NCBI GenBank assembly: GCA_031395645.1
Contig: JANNJM010000057.1
Coordinates: 1-36,260 of the forward strand
Direction of reading: 5' to 3'
DNA: 36,260 bases
Source: SHZI01 sp031395645
Lineage (GTDB): Bacteria > Pseudomonadota > Gammaproteobacteria > Steroidobacterales > GCA-2729495
Below, piece by piece: positions 24,847 to 32,924 of the stretch. Both the position numbers and the translations under genes were made by a program. Positions within the stretch are counted from its first letter, which is position 1. Every line of letters starts with the position of its first letter. The notes beneath the pieces are model-generated. The model made no database searches. It saw only the letters and a program-made list of their open reading frames with translations, and was not told where the DNA came from.

Positions 24847-25602
24847 TCAGGCCTTCGGTTTTGCCGCGGTGGCGCGGGCCTTGGGATCCAGACAGTTGAT
24901 CTTCTTGTCTGCAGCCAGCTTGGAATTGTCGAGCCGGCAACGGAGGCGACTGCTATAGCTCTCGATGGTCTTGTTGACTTCATCGAACGTCAGGCGCTGT
25001 TCCTTGACACCAGCGGCCTTGTCCTTCATCGCCCCCCGCTTCATGACCCCGGACCCCAGAAGCTCGTTGGTCGTACTGTCGGACAATTCGGCTTCGAAGT
25101 TCATGCCGACGACGTCGTACTTTTGCATGAGGTCCTGGAGGGCCTTGACGCCCGCGTTCAGGACGAATCCGATGGGTGTATAGGCAAGGAGGCGGCGCCC
25201 CTTCTTTTCCAAAGCCAGATCAGTGATGGCCGGGCGGACATACAGGACATTGGCGCCCGGGGCGTCGGCAATCTTGTAACCGCCATCCTGCAGGGTCTTG
25301 ATTATTTCGGCACGAACTGCGCCCGCGATGGCCTTGAGATCATCCGGCTTGGCGCCTTTGTAGGGCGAGTTCGGGCTGAGGAACACTTCCGGCTGGTCGA
25401 CCATGACGGCGTCATACTTGGCGATCCGCTCCGTGGCTCCCGGGGCGATGTAGATCCGGTCCGTGCCGCCATCCTCGCCGGAAACCGGCGCTGGCAGCTT
25501 GCTGTAGTCGTTCAGGAAGCCACTGTCGGCGGCGGGTACGGCGAAGGGCAGCACCGCCAGCAGAGTCAGCAGGGCCAATTGGCGCGTGGTTTCGTGACGC
25601 AT
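24847..25602 (-). CDS. DUF3313 family exported protein
   Basis: A 251 aa protein starting at ATG 25602 behind AAGGAG. The signal peptide (MRHETTRQLALLTLLAVLPF AVPAADS) leads to SGFLNDYSKLPAPVSGEDGG and DRIYIAPGATERIAKYDAVM, the hallmark opening of DUF3313. Then come an AEIIKTLQDGGYKIAD helix, NVLYVRPAITDLAL and GMNFEAELSDSTTNELLGSG. Many relatives are lipoproteins; here there is no lipobox cysteine, so it is probably soluble in the periplasm. The 70-bp spacing after the glycine-zipper gene fits co-transcription but does not prove it. Function unknown. Confidence 0.78.
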   Translation of the reverse strand: MRHETTRQLALLTLLAVLPFAVPAADSGFLNDYSKLPAPVSGEDGGTDRIYIAPGATERIAKYDAVMVDQPEVFLSPNSPYKGAKPDDLKAIAGAVRAEIIKTLQDGGYKIADAPGANVLYVRPAITDLALEKKGRRLLAYTPIGFVLNAGVKALQDLMQKYDVVGMNFEAELSDSTTNELLGSGVMKRGAMKDKAAGVKEQRLTFDEVNKTIESYSSRLRCRLDNSKLAADKKINCLDPKARATAAKPKA

Positions 25603-25672
25603 GGGCAGTCTCCTTGGTGACTTGGCTGAGTGGATTGTGCTTTCTAGTGTAGCCCCGGCGGAGGGCTGCTCA

Positions 25673-26239
25673 CTAGTACTTCACCATGTACTTCTTCGCC
25701 TCGAGGCAGACGCTGAAGGCCTTCTTGAAATTGTCGAGCTGACCGGCTGAGGTCTGGGCGGCCGCCTGGCCCTGCTGCTGGGCCTGTTCGGTGGCCTGTT
25801 CCTGCTGCTTGCGGGCCTTCATGCGCCCGCCGACCAGGCCCACGCCCGCGCCGATGGCCGCACCCTTGCCGGCATCGTCGCTGGCGATCTCGCCGATGAG
25901 CGCGCCGGCGGCGGCGCCTCCCAGCGCGCCCTTGGCTCCGCTGCCCTTGCCGGCCTGCTTGGCCTGTTGTTCCTGCTGGGACGTCTGCTGTTGCTGCTGC
26001 TCTTCCTGCTTGGCGAGCTGGAACGGGTCAGTGCCGGTGTTCTGCACGGCCCAGTTGTAGCACTCGCCCTCGTCCTTTGATTGCTGGGTCGGGGCCTGGC
26101 CGGCGTTGGGGAAGACGTAGACGCTCATGGTGGCCGACAGGGACTTCTGGCCGGTTGGGGTGGCGACGGGGGTGGTCTGGGCGTGGGCCGTGCAAACCGT
26201 TGTGGCTGCCATGATGGCGAGGGTGATTCGAATGCTCAT
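25673..26239 (-). CDS. Glycine-zipper exported protein, glutamine-rich
   Basis: A 188 aa protein starting at ATG 26239 with AGGA upstream and a signal peptide (MSIRITLAIMAATTVCTAHA). A conserved region SVYVFPNAGQAPTQQSKDEG with ECYNWA is followed by a Q-rich linker (EEQQQQQTSQQEQQAKQAGK), then a glycine zipper (GALGGAAAGALIGEIASDDA, GKGAAIGAGVGLVGGRM), another Q-rich stretch and a C-terminal FKKAFSVCLEAKKYMVKY. Glycine-zipper segments insert into membranes. Two cysteines (ECYNW and SVCLE) could pair. Function unknown; the DUF3313 gene lies downstream on the same strand. Confidence 0.78.
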   Translation of the reverse strand: MSIRITLAIMAATTVCTAHAQTTPVATPTGQKSLSATMSVYVFPNAGQAPTQQSKDEGECYNWAVQNTGTDPFQLAKQEEQQQQQTSQQEQQAKQAGKGSGAKGALGGAAAGALIGEIASDDAGKGAAIGAGVGLVGGRMKARKQQEQATEQAQQQGQAAAQTSAGQLDNFKKAFSVCLEAKKYMVKY

Positions 26240-26275
26240 GTCGCTTGTCCTGATTTTGGGGTTTGGGGAGGGAGG

Positions 26276-26310
26276 TCGCGCCTGAAGGCGCTCCTACTAG
26301 GCGCTCCTAG
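26276..26310. repeat. REP unit (half element plus tail) overlapping a gene end
   Basis: TCGCGCCTGAAGGCGCTCCT plus AC at 26276-26297 is identical to 4745-4766. It is followed by TAGGCGCTCCTAG, like the tail at 4767-4778. The complement of 26307-26309 supplies the TAG stop of the adjacent gene, so the element entered at or into that gene's 3' end. Confidence 0.75.
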
Positions 26311-26720
26311 ACTTCCGGGGTGCAGGCGCCGAAGACGTTGACGGTGATGCCGTCCAGCGCGATCGCTGACGATGCCAGGCCCGTCTCTTCGTCGATCACC
26401 ATGCTAAGCGCGCGGCCGTTTTCCGTGCCCTGCACGATGATCTGCCCTGCGTCCCGCACTACGTGTGTGAGTGGCGAGCGCCGCTGCTCGGCACTCGCGG
26501 CGGGGGTGCTCAGAACCTTTTTCTTCAAGTCCACGTGGATGAACGATGGCATGTTCCATTCCCAGGGCGGGCCGGATTCGCAATCGCCGATCGAATAACA
26601 GCGGACGACCCGCGACGAGGCGCAGAGGAAGCGGTCGGCACCGGACAGGTTGTCGGCCTGTGCGATGGCGGGAATTCCAGCCACTATGGCGACGGCCAGA
26701 CGGCGAATTGGGGGGTTCAT
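26307..26720 (-). CDS. Small exported protein of unknown function
   Basis: A 137 aa protein starting at ATG 26720 with a signal peptide (MNPPIRRLAVAIVAGIPAIA QADN). The mature part has LSGADRFLCASSRVVRCYSI, GDCESGPPWEWNMPSFIHVD, then a beta-rich end (RDAGQIIVQGTENGRALSMV, IDEETGLASSAIALDGITVN). Four cysteines suggest disulfides in the periplasm. The strand pattern is reminiscent of small lipocalin-like proteins. The stop codon lies inside a REP unit, so the original C-terminus may have been longer. No family recognised. Confidence 0.65.
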   Translation of the reverse strand: MNPPIRRLAVAIVAGIPAIAQADNLSGADRFLCASSRVVRCYSIGDCESGPPWEWNMPSFIHVDLKKKVLSTPAASAEQRRSPLTHVVRDAGQIIVQGTENGRALSMVIDEETGLASSAIALDGITVNVFGACTPEV

Positions 26721-26820
26721 GAGGATGCTGATCCTTGCGACTGCCGGGAGGCGGCGCCTCGATTATTGGGGTTGAAGCGCGGTTGCCGCAACCTCGCCGG
26801 GGCGCTGTTAGGATACTGGT

Positions 26821-27951
26821 ATGACTGAACAGGCCAGCGGCGCCCGGTTGTCGCTGATTATTGGCGGGACTTTCCACGGGCTCCTTCAGCGGCTCGGCCT
26901 GCTCGGGGCCGATCGGTTGCCGGCATTCAAGGCCGGTGCCGTGCTGGCAGCCGTTGCCTGGCTTCCGCCGGCAACCCTGGCCATCCTCCAGGACCTTCTG
27001 GCCGACAACCCGGCGGGGCTGGGCTTCCTCTCCGACCTGTCGGCATTGGCGCGTTTCCTCGTCGGGATCTTTGCGCTGGTAGCAATCGAGCGCCAGGCGG
27101 ATGCTCGTGTCAGCCTGATCCTGGACAACTTCCGCCAGGCACAGCTCCTGGACGAACGCGACCTGCCGGCGCTGGATGCGGCTATGGCCAAGGCCGACCG
27201 GCACACAAGCTCGCGATTCGCCGAAGCCGTCATGCTGGCAGCTGGTCTCGTAATCACTGGACTGATATTCAACTACAGCGTGAGGATCGATCCGTCGGCC
27301 TGGGAAGGTCGCGTCGTGCAGGGCGAGGTGCTGTTCTCCTGGGCCGGTCTGGCGGCGCGGTGGGTTAGCGCGCCACTATTCCAGTTCCTGTTCCTGCGCT
27401 GGCTCTGGCGCTTCGTGGTCTGGAGCTACCTGTTGTTCAGGATCTCCCGCATGCCGTTGCAGCTGTCCGTGACGCACCCCGACCGGATGGGGGGGCTGAG
27501 CTTCGTCTCGCTGTACCCCCCGGTGTTCAACGGTCTGGTTTTTGCCATCAGCGCGGTAATCGCCGCAGCCTTCATCCGGGACCTTGGCGTGCAGACCATC
27601 TCACTCCAGACCGTGCAGATCCTGGTGGCGGCCTGGGTCCTGTTCGCCGTGGCATTGATGGTCGGCCCCCTGCTCGTGTTCATGCCCTGCCTGGCGGCGT
27701 TGAAGGAAGGCGCGATTGTTCGCTACGGGCGCCTGGCCGGGGAGTTGCACCGGGCGTTCGAGCGCAAGTGGCTCGACGGCAAGGCCGGTGGCGGCGACCT
27801 GCTGACCTCCGCCGATGCCTCTGCGGCGGCCGACACGAATGCCGTGGTCGGTCCCATCTGGGGCCTGAGGGTCATTCCGATCGAGGCCTCCACGATCATC
27901 TCCGTGGCGCTGGCCGCCGGCATTCCGATGCTGGCCGTGCTGGCGACGTAG
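26821..27951 (+). CDS. Integral membrane protein of unknown function
   Basis: A 376 aa protein starting at ATG 26821 (MTEQASGARLSLIIGGTFHG...). About six hydrophobic segments are visible, including AGAVLAAVAWLPPATLAIL, ALARFLVGIFALVAIE, AEAVMLAAGLVITGLIFNYS, LFQFLFLRWLWRFVVWSYLL, VFAISAVIAAAFI and LVAAWVLFAVALMVGPLLVF. The loop after them has an amphipathic stretch (RYGRLAGELHRAFERKWLDG), then an Ala/Asp-rich linker and a final hydrophobic segment. The pattern HPDRMGGLSFVS between segments looks like a conserved family motif, but I cannot name the family. It is monocistronic by appearance, and no ribosome site stands out. Confidence 0.7.
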   Translation: MTEQASGARLSLIIGGTFHGLLQRLGLLGADRLPAFKAGAVLAAVAWLPPATLAILQDLLADNPAGLGFLSDLSALARFLVGIFALVAIERQADARVSLILDNFRQAQLLDERDLPALDAAMAKADRHTSSRFAEAVMLAAGLVITGLIFNYSVRIDPSAWEGRVVQGEVLFSWAGLAARWVSAPLFQFLFLRWLWRFVVWSYLLFRISRMPLQLSVTHPDRMGGLSFVSLYPPVFNGLVFAISAVIAAAFIRDLGVQTISLQTVQILVAAWVLFAVALMVGPLLVFMPCLAALKEGAIVRYGRLAGELHRAFERKWLDGKAGGGDLLTSADASAAADTNAVVGPIWGLRVIPIEASTIISVALAAGIPMLAVLAT

Positions 27952-27999
27952 ATGCCCGTCGAGGAGTTGGCCAGGGGGCTGCTAGGTGCCTTGATCTAA

Positions 28000-28209
28000 G
28001 TCTGTTCAGGGACGTCAGTCGGCAAACGGGAGATCGTGTGGTTCGGCAACGTGGAACAGATCGCCTCGGAGCGCATCGGCCGCGAGACCGTGATCTACGT
28101 GAGCAACATCTGCAAGTACTACGTGGCCTATCGCCTGGTCGTGAAGGAGAGGGAGCGGCGAGCGGGAAGCCGGCTCAGTAGGCGTCCGGTTGTTGGCGCA
28201 GCGCCTGGC
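28000..28209 (+). other. Unrecognised coding-like fragment
   Basis: The frame reads VCSGTSVGKREIVWFGNVEQ then IASERIGRETVIYVSNICKY and YVAYRLVVKERERRAGSR, with no start codon that fits and no stop before it runs into the antisense of the LysR gene. The composition looks protein-like (balanced charge, aromatic pairs), so it may be the surviving middle of a truncated gene. A separate 15-codon frame MPVEELARGLLGALI lies just before (27952-27999). Neither is assigned to a family. Confidence 0.25.
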
Positions 28210-29202
28210 TTACTTGCCGCGCCGGGCAGGCCTGGCCCGCATGCGGCCGGCGAACAGCCTGTCCCGCAGCGTCCCGGTGATACGGGTCAGTTCTGCGTCC
28301 GTTGCCAGGAGCAGCCGCACGAACGCATCGCCCGATGGTGGCGGGGTGCGGCGTGCGAGCCGGATGATGGCGAAGTTGCCCTGCAGCCAGGGCTCCACCA
28401 GCGGCAGCACGGTGAACAAGCTGCTGTCGCGATCCCTCACCATCGCCGTTAGCGGCAGGATCGCGATCGCATCGGACCCTGCAACGACAGTTTTCATGAT
28501 GCCCAGTGACTCGCAGGTGATAGCCGGTCCGGCGTGGGAATCAGCCAGGCCGAGAGGGCGTCGGGTGGCCGCGACGATGGGGCCGAGCAGCCGCGGCGGC
28601 AGGCGTGAGGTGGAAACGAGGGGGAAGGCGAGGATGTCCGTCAGGGTCAGCGACGGCTGCTTCGACAACGGGTGGCCCTTCCGGCACACGAAGTAACCCT
28701 GGCGCGGCGCCAGCCCGGTGATGTGGAACTCCGGGTCCTCAGTGATAACCGAAGCGTCGCCGATGACAACATCCAGCTCCCGCCGGCGCAGCAACGGCAA
28801 CAGGTTCAGCACGTTGTCCACGACCACGCGGGCCTGGACGTCCGGACTCTCCCTGAGCAGCGCTGCCAGCGCGTCGCCTGCCACCATCTCGGCCGTGTAG
28901 GTGCCTGCGCCGATCCGCAGAGCGCCAGCGCCCCGGCCCTGCAGCGCCTCCATCTCGCGACCAAGGTCCTCCGACCGGGCAAGCAGTTCGCCCGCACGCT
29001 CGAGCAGCAGGCTGCCCATGTCCGTGGGTTCGATGCCGGCGGTGCTGCGTTCGAAGAGCCGCGTGCCGACCTGGCGCTCCAGCTCGGCGATGCTGCGGGA
29101 GAGGGCGGGCTGCGACAGGCGCAGCGCCCAGGCGGCGCGGCCGAAGTTCCCGTGTTCCGCCAGAGCGCGGGCGTGGCGGAGGTGGCGGAGGTCAATTTCC
29201 AT
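28210..29202 (-). CDS. LysR-family transcriptional regulator
   Basis: A 330 aa regulator. The N-terminal winged helix-turn-helix is clear: DLRHLRHARALAEHGNFGRA, then AWALRLSQPALSRSIAELER and QVGTRLFERSTAGIEPTDMG. The C-terminal part is a periplasmic-binding-protein-like effector domain (GALRIGAGTYTAEMVAGDAL, LDVVIGDASVI, VCRKGHPLSKQPSLTLTDIL, GSDAIAILPLTAM). It is transcribed divergently from the sulfatase gene with a 116-bp gap, the classic arrangement for a LysR protein controlling its neighbour. The start is ATG 29202. The C-terminal tail (RMRARPARRGK) is basic and unusually long. Effector unknown; a sulfate ester or its product is a guess. Confidence 0.9.
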   Translation of the reverse strand: MEIDLRHLRHARALAEHGNFGRAAWALRLSQPALSRSIAELERQVGTRLFERSTAGIEPTDMGSLLLERAGELLARSEDLGREMEALQGRGAGALRIGAGTYTAEMVAGDALAALLRESPDVQARVVVDNVLNLLPLLRRRELDVVIGDASVITEDPEFHITGLAPRQGYFVCRKGHPLSKQPSLTLTDILAFPLVSTSRLPPRLLGPIVAATRRPLGLADSHAGPAITCESLGIMKTVVAGSDAIAILPLTAMVRDRDSSLFTVLPLVEPWLQGNFAIIRLARRTPPPSGDAFVRLLLATDAELTRITGTLRDRLFAGRMRARPARRGK

Positions 29203-29230
29203 GCATTCAAGTTATCACGGCCATGCTTTT

Positions 29231-29247
29231 CATGCATTCGACGCATG
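29231..29247. promoter_or_regulatory. Probable LysR operator (T-N11-A palindrome)
   Basis: CATGCATTCGACGCATG has perfect CATGC/GCATG arms and contains T-N11-A (29233-29245), the LysR consensus spacing. A second CATGCATTC stands at the regulator's own start (29200-29208). The site is 29 bp from the LysR start and 72 bp from the sulfatase start. Confidence 0.5.
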
Positions 29248-29318
29248 ATCCGCCGCCTTGCATACTCGCCGGGCGGAATGAGCCTGATGACCGGGCGCAC
29301 CGCAATTGGGGAATAACC

Positions 29319-30869
29319 ATGCGAACACCAGCTGCATTCTCGCGAATGGCAGGCGGCCTCCTGTCCCTCCTGCTACTGACGATCGGGGCCAACGCCCAGG
29401 CCGCGAAGAAGCCGAACATCCTCGTCATCTGGGGTGACGACATCGGCGGCTTCAACATCAGCGCCTACAACCAGGGCGTGATGGGCTACAAAACGCCGAA
29501 TATCGACAGCATCGCGAAGGAGGGCGCGCTGTTCACCGACTGGTACGGCCAGCAAAGCTGTACCGCCGGCCGCGCCGCCTTTATCACCGGCCAGTCGCCG
29601 ATCCGCACCGGCCTCACCAAGGTCGGCCTGCCCGGCGCGCCGGAGGGCATGAAGAAGGAAGACCCGACGATCGCCACGCTGCTGAAGGCCCAGGGTTACG
29701 TCACGGGCCAGTTCGGCAAGAATCACCTCGGTGACCGGGACGAGATGCTGCCCACCGCCCACGGCTTCGACGAGTTCTACGGCAACCTCTATCACCTGAA
29801 CGCGGAGGAGGAACCCGAGAATCCCGACTACCCCAAGTCTCCCGATTTCAAGAAGAAGTTCGGCCCCCGGGGCGTCATCGAGAGCTTTGCCAATGGCAAG
29901 ATCACGGACACCGGCCCGCTCACGAAGAAGCGGATGGAGACCATCGACGACGAAGTCACGGCCAAGGCCCTGAACTTCATGGAGCGTGCAAAGAAGGACG
30001 ATAAGCCGTTCTTCATCTGGTACAACTCCACGCGGATGCACGTCTTCACGCATCTGAAGCCGGAGTCAGACGGCAAGACCGGCCTCGGCATCTACGCCGA
30101 CGGCATGGCCGAGCACGACAATCACGTCGGGCAGGTGCTGGCGAAGCTCAAGGCGCTCGGCCTCGACGACAGCACCATCGTCATGTACTCCACCGACAAC
30201 GGCGCCGAGACCTTCACCTGGCCCGACGGCGGCACGACGATGTTCCGCGGCGAGAAGAACACCCAGTGGGAGGGCGGCTACCGCGTGCCGACGATGATCC
30301 GGTGGCCCGGCGTGATCAAGGCCGGCACCATCATCAATGAGATCGGTGCCCACGAGGACATGCTGACGACACTGCTGGCCGCGGCCGGCGACAAGACCGT
30401 CAAGGACGACCTGCTCAAGGGCCGCTCGGTGGGCGGCTCGAGCTACAAGGTGCACCTGGACGGCTACGACCTGGGACCCGCCCTGCGCGGCGAGGGCCCG
30501 TGGCCGCGCAAGGAGTTCATCTACTGGACCGACGACGGCCAGGTTGCGGCGCTTCGCTACGAGAACTGGAAGATCACGTTCCTCGAGCAGAAGTCCGAAG
30601 GCCTCCGGGTGTGGCAGGATCCGTTCACGCCGCTGCGCGCGCCGCTGCTCGGCAACCTGCGCATGGACCCCTTCGAGCGCGCGGAGTCGGAGCACGCCAT
30701 GGGCTACCAGCGCTGGTTCACGGAGCGGATGTTCGTCTTTGCACCCGCCGGCGCCTTCGTCGGCCAATGGCTGCAGAGCTTCAAGGAATTTCCGCCCCGC
30801 CAGAAGCCCGGCAGCTTCAACCTGGACCGGGTCATGGAAGCGGTGATGAGCAACGCCGGCAAGCAGTAA
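29319..30869 (+). CDS. Secreted arylsulfatase (formylglycine-dependent)
   Basis: A 516 aa alkaline-phosphatase-fold sulfatase that hydrolyses sulfate esters. The start is ATG 29319 after GGGGAA; the frame to 29223 would overlap the regulator's operator. The signal peptide ends near ANAQAA. Metal ligands D40-D41 lie in WGDDIGG. The modification site is C81-T-A-G-R85 in QQSCTAGRAAFITG: the cysteine must be oxidised to formylglycine. Other active-site blocks: FGKNHLGD (near 135), TRMHVFTHL, YSTDNGAETFTWPDGG, and the lysine in MFRGEKNTQWEGGYRVP. No formylglycine-generating enzyme is in the window. A signal-bearing serine/cysteine sulfatase next to DUF3604 suggests periplasmic breakdown of a sulfated compound. 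Confidence 0.92.
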   Translation: MRTPAAFSRMAGGLLSLLLLTIGANAQAAKKPNILVIWGDDIGGFNISAYNQGVMGYKTPNIDSIAKEGALFTDWYGQQSCTAGRAAFITGQSPIRTGLTKVGLPGAPEGMKKEDPTIATLLKAQGYVTGQFGKNHLGDRDEMLPTAHGFDEFYGNLYHLNAEEEPENPDYPKSPDFKKKFGPRGVIESFANGKITDTGPLTKKRMETIDDEVTAKALNFMERAKKDDKPFFIWYNSTRMHVFTHLKPESDGKTGLGIYADGMAEHDNHVGQVLAKLKALGLDDSTIVMYSTDNGAETFTWPDGGTTMFRGEKNTQWEGGYRVPTMIRWPGVIKAGTIINEIGAHEDMLTTLLAAAGDKTVKDDLLKGRSVGGSSYKVHLDGYDLGPALRGEGPWPRKEFIYWTDDGQVAALRYENWKITFLEQKSEGLRVWQDPFTPLRAPLLGNLRMDPFERAESEHAMGYQRWFTERMFVFAPAGAFVGQWLQSFKEFPPRQKPGSFNLDRVMEAVMSNAGKQ

Positions 30870-30892
30870 AGCTGACGGGATGAGTCGACTGT

Positions 30893-30930
30893 AGCGGGCC
30901 GCGCCTGTCGACAGATGGGCGTGGCCCGCT
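30893..30930 (+). other. Intergenic hairpin between the sulfatase and DUF3604 genes
   Basis: AGCGGGCCGCGCC (30893-30905) pairs with GGGCGTGGCCCGCT (30917-30930), with one G-T pair and an 11-nt loop. No U run follows, so it is more likely an mRNA-stabilising or attenuating hairpin within one transcript than a full terminator. Confidence 0.4.
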
Positions 30931-30968
30931 GCACAATGGGCACAGGCTGCTAAACAGGGGGCGCTTCC

Positions 30969-32924
30969 ATGGCTCTGAGGACAGCGATTTGCACGTTGAC
31001 GCTGGCGCTTGGCGCCAGTTGGACGGGATTTGCGACGGCCGCCGGTGACCTGACCGGCGACATGGGCACTCTGACCGCCGAGAAGGTCGGTAAATCCTTC
31101 CCCGCAAGACCCTACTCACCCTACGCAGGCCGCAATTTCCCCACGCGCCCGCTGTTCGGCGACACTCACTTGCACACGTCCTATTCCATGGACGCCGGCG
31201 CCTTCGGCGCCCGGGTCGGTCCCCTGGATGCCTACCGCTTCGCCCGGGGCGAGGAGATCACGGCGTCCAGCGGCCAGCCGGTGAAGCTGTCCCGTCCGCT
31301 GGACTTCCTGGTGGTCGCCGACCACTCGGACAATATGGGCTTCTTCCCCGACCTTTTCGCGGGCAAGCCGGAAGTCCTGGCAGATTCCACGGGCAAGCAG
31401 TGGTACGACCTGATCATGTCGGGTAAGGGTTCCGACGCCGCGCTCCAGATCATCAGCGCCTTTTCCCAGGGAACGTTTCCCGAGGCGCTGATGTACCGGC
31501 CGGCTACGCGCGCCTACAAGGCTGCCTGGCAGTCGACCATCGACGCCGCCGAGAAGTACAACGAGCCCGGCCGCTTCACCGCCTTCATAGGCTACGAGTG
31601 GACGTCGAATACCGGGGGCAACAACCTGCACCGCAACGTCATCTTCCGGGACAACGGCGACAAGGCCAGCCAGGTCCTACCGCTGACCGTCTACCCGCCG
31701 ACGGGCACCGACAACCCGCGGGATCTCTGGAAGTGGATGCAGGCCTACGAGGACAAGACCGGCGGCAGCGTGCTTGCCATTGCCCACAACGGCAATCTCA
31801 GCAACGGCCGCATGTTCCCGATCATCGAGCCGGGCACGGGCAAGAAGATCGATCGCGCCTACGCCGAGACCCGGGCGAAGTGGGAGCGGCTCTACGAGAC
31901 CACCCAGACCAAGGGCGACGGCGAGACGCACCCGTTCCTGTCGCCGAATGACGAATTCGCCAACTTCGAACGCTGGGACAAGGCCAATCTCGACGGCAGC
32001 GTGGTGAAGACAAAAGACATGCTGGAGTTCGAGTACACGCGGGCAGCGCTGAAGACGGGCCTCAAGCTCGGCAAGGAGCTCGGGACCAACCCCTACAAGT
32101 TCGGCCTCATCGGCAGCTCCGACGCGCACACGGGCCTGGCCGCGATGGAAGAGGACAACTTCTTCGGCAAGGTGTCGTCAGCGGAGCCGAAGCCCGAGCG
32201 CATCAGCGCCACGTTCATGGCCAATCCCAAGACCGGCGTGAAGATCATGGACTGGGAGGTCAGTGCCTCCGGCTACGCCGCCGTGTGGGCCACCGAGAAC
32301 ACCCGGGAGTCCCTTTGGGACGCCATGGAGCGGCGGGAAACCTACGCCACGACGGGCTCCCGAATGGTGGTGCGCTTCTTCGGTGGCTGGGACTTCGAAG
32401 CCGCTGACGCAGGCACCCGCAGCCCGGCGGTCGCCGGCTACGCAAAGGGCGTGCCCATGGGTGGTGACCTCAACAAGGCGCCGGCCGGCCCCAATGGCGT
32501 GAAGTCGCCGACCTTCCTCGTGGCCGCGCTGAAGGATCCGTTAGGCGCCAACCTGGACCGCGTCCAGGTCGTGAAGGGCTGGCTCGACGCGAAGGGCGAC
32601 CTGCAGGAACAGGTCTACGACGTGGCCTGGAGTGGCGGCCGCAAGCCCGGCGCGGACGGCAAGCTGCCGACTGTGGGCAGCACGGTCGACGTGGCCAATG
32701 CGACCTGGACCAACACCATCGGCGCCCCGGAGCTGATCGCGGTCTGGAAGGACCCGGACTTCGACCCGAAGGAGCTGGCCTTCTACTACACCCGCGTCAT
32801 CGAGATCCCGACGCCGCGCTGGACGGCCTATGACGCGCAGCGCTTCAACGTTCAGCCCGTTCCCGGGACGATCATGACCGTCACCGAACGGGCCTATACC
32901 TCACCCATCTGGTACACGCCGTAA
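30969..32924 (+). CDS. DUF3604 family exported protein (PHP-like metal hydrolase)
   Basis: A 651 aa protein starting at ATG 30969 (AGGGGG upstream) with a signal peptide (MALRTAICTLTLALGASWTG FATAAG). The fold looks like a PHP-type metal site: FGDTHLHTSYSMDAG (H67, H69), VVADHSDNMG (D118, H119, D121), AHNGN in the middle and GSSDAHTGLAAMEEDNFFGK near residue 381. The C-terminal part has RMVVRFFGGWDFE and a beta domain (LDRVQVVKGWLDAKGDLQEQ), ending IWYTP. DUF3604 proteins are usually secreted and of unknown substrate; the metal residues suggest phosphoester or similar hydrolysis. The stop overlaps the next ATG (TAATG). Confidence 0.85.
   Translation: MALRTAICTLTLALGASWTGFATAAGDLTGDMGTLTAEKVGKSFPARPYSPYAGRNFPTRPLFGDTHLHTSYSMDAGAFGARVGPLDAYRFARGEEITASSGQPVKLSRPLDFLVVADHSDNMGFFPDLFAGKPEVLADSTGKQWYDLIMSGKGSDAALQIISAFSQGTFPEALMYRPATRAYKAAWQSTIDAAEKYNEPGRFTAFIGYEWTSNTGGNNLHRNVIFRDNGDKASQVLPLTVYPPTGTDNPRDLWKWMQAYEDKTGGSVLAIAHNGNLSNGRMFPIIEPGTGKKIDRAYAETRAKWERLYETTQTKGDGETHPFLSPNDEFANFERWDKANLDGSVVKTKDMLEFEYTRAALKTGLKLGKELGTNPYKFGLIGSSDAHTGLAAMEEDNFFGKVSSAEPKPERISATFMANPKTGVKIMDWEVSASGYAAVWATENTRESLWDAMERRETYATTGSRMVVRFFGGWDFEAADAGTRSPAVAGYAKGVPMGGDLNKAPAGPNGVKSPTFLVAALKDPLGANLDRVQVVKGWLDAKGDLQEQVYDVAWSGGRKPGADGKLPTVGSTVDVANATWTNTIGAPELIAVWKDPDFDPKELAFYYTRVIEIPTPRWTAYDAQRFNVQPVPGTIMTVTERAYTSPIWYTP

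Noticed and set aside
834..24983. Many long antisense open frames (for example 834-2126, 3007-4638, 11888-13438, 19530-21377, 23307-24983).
   Set aside because: They lie opposite well-supported genes, are rich in Arg, Ala, Gly or Ser/Pro, and lack family motifs; they arise from low stop-codon frequency in GC-rich DNA.
29223..29318. Upstream start for the sulfatase (MLFMHSTHD...).
   Set aside because: It lacks a signal peptide at its start, would overlap the LysR operator, and ATG 29319 has a better ribosome site and a proper signal peptide.
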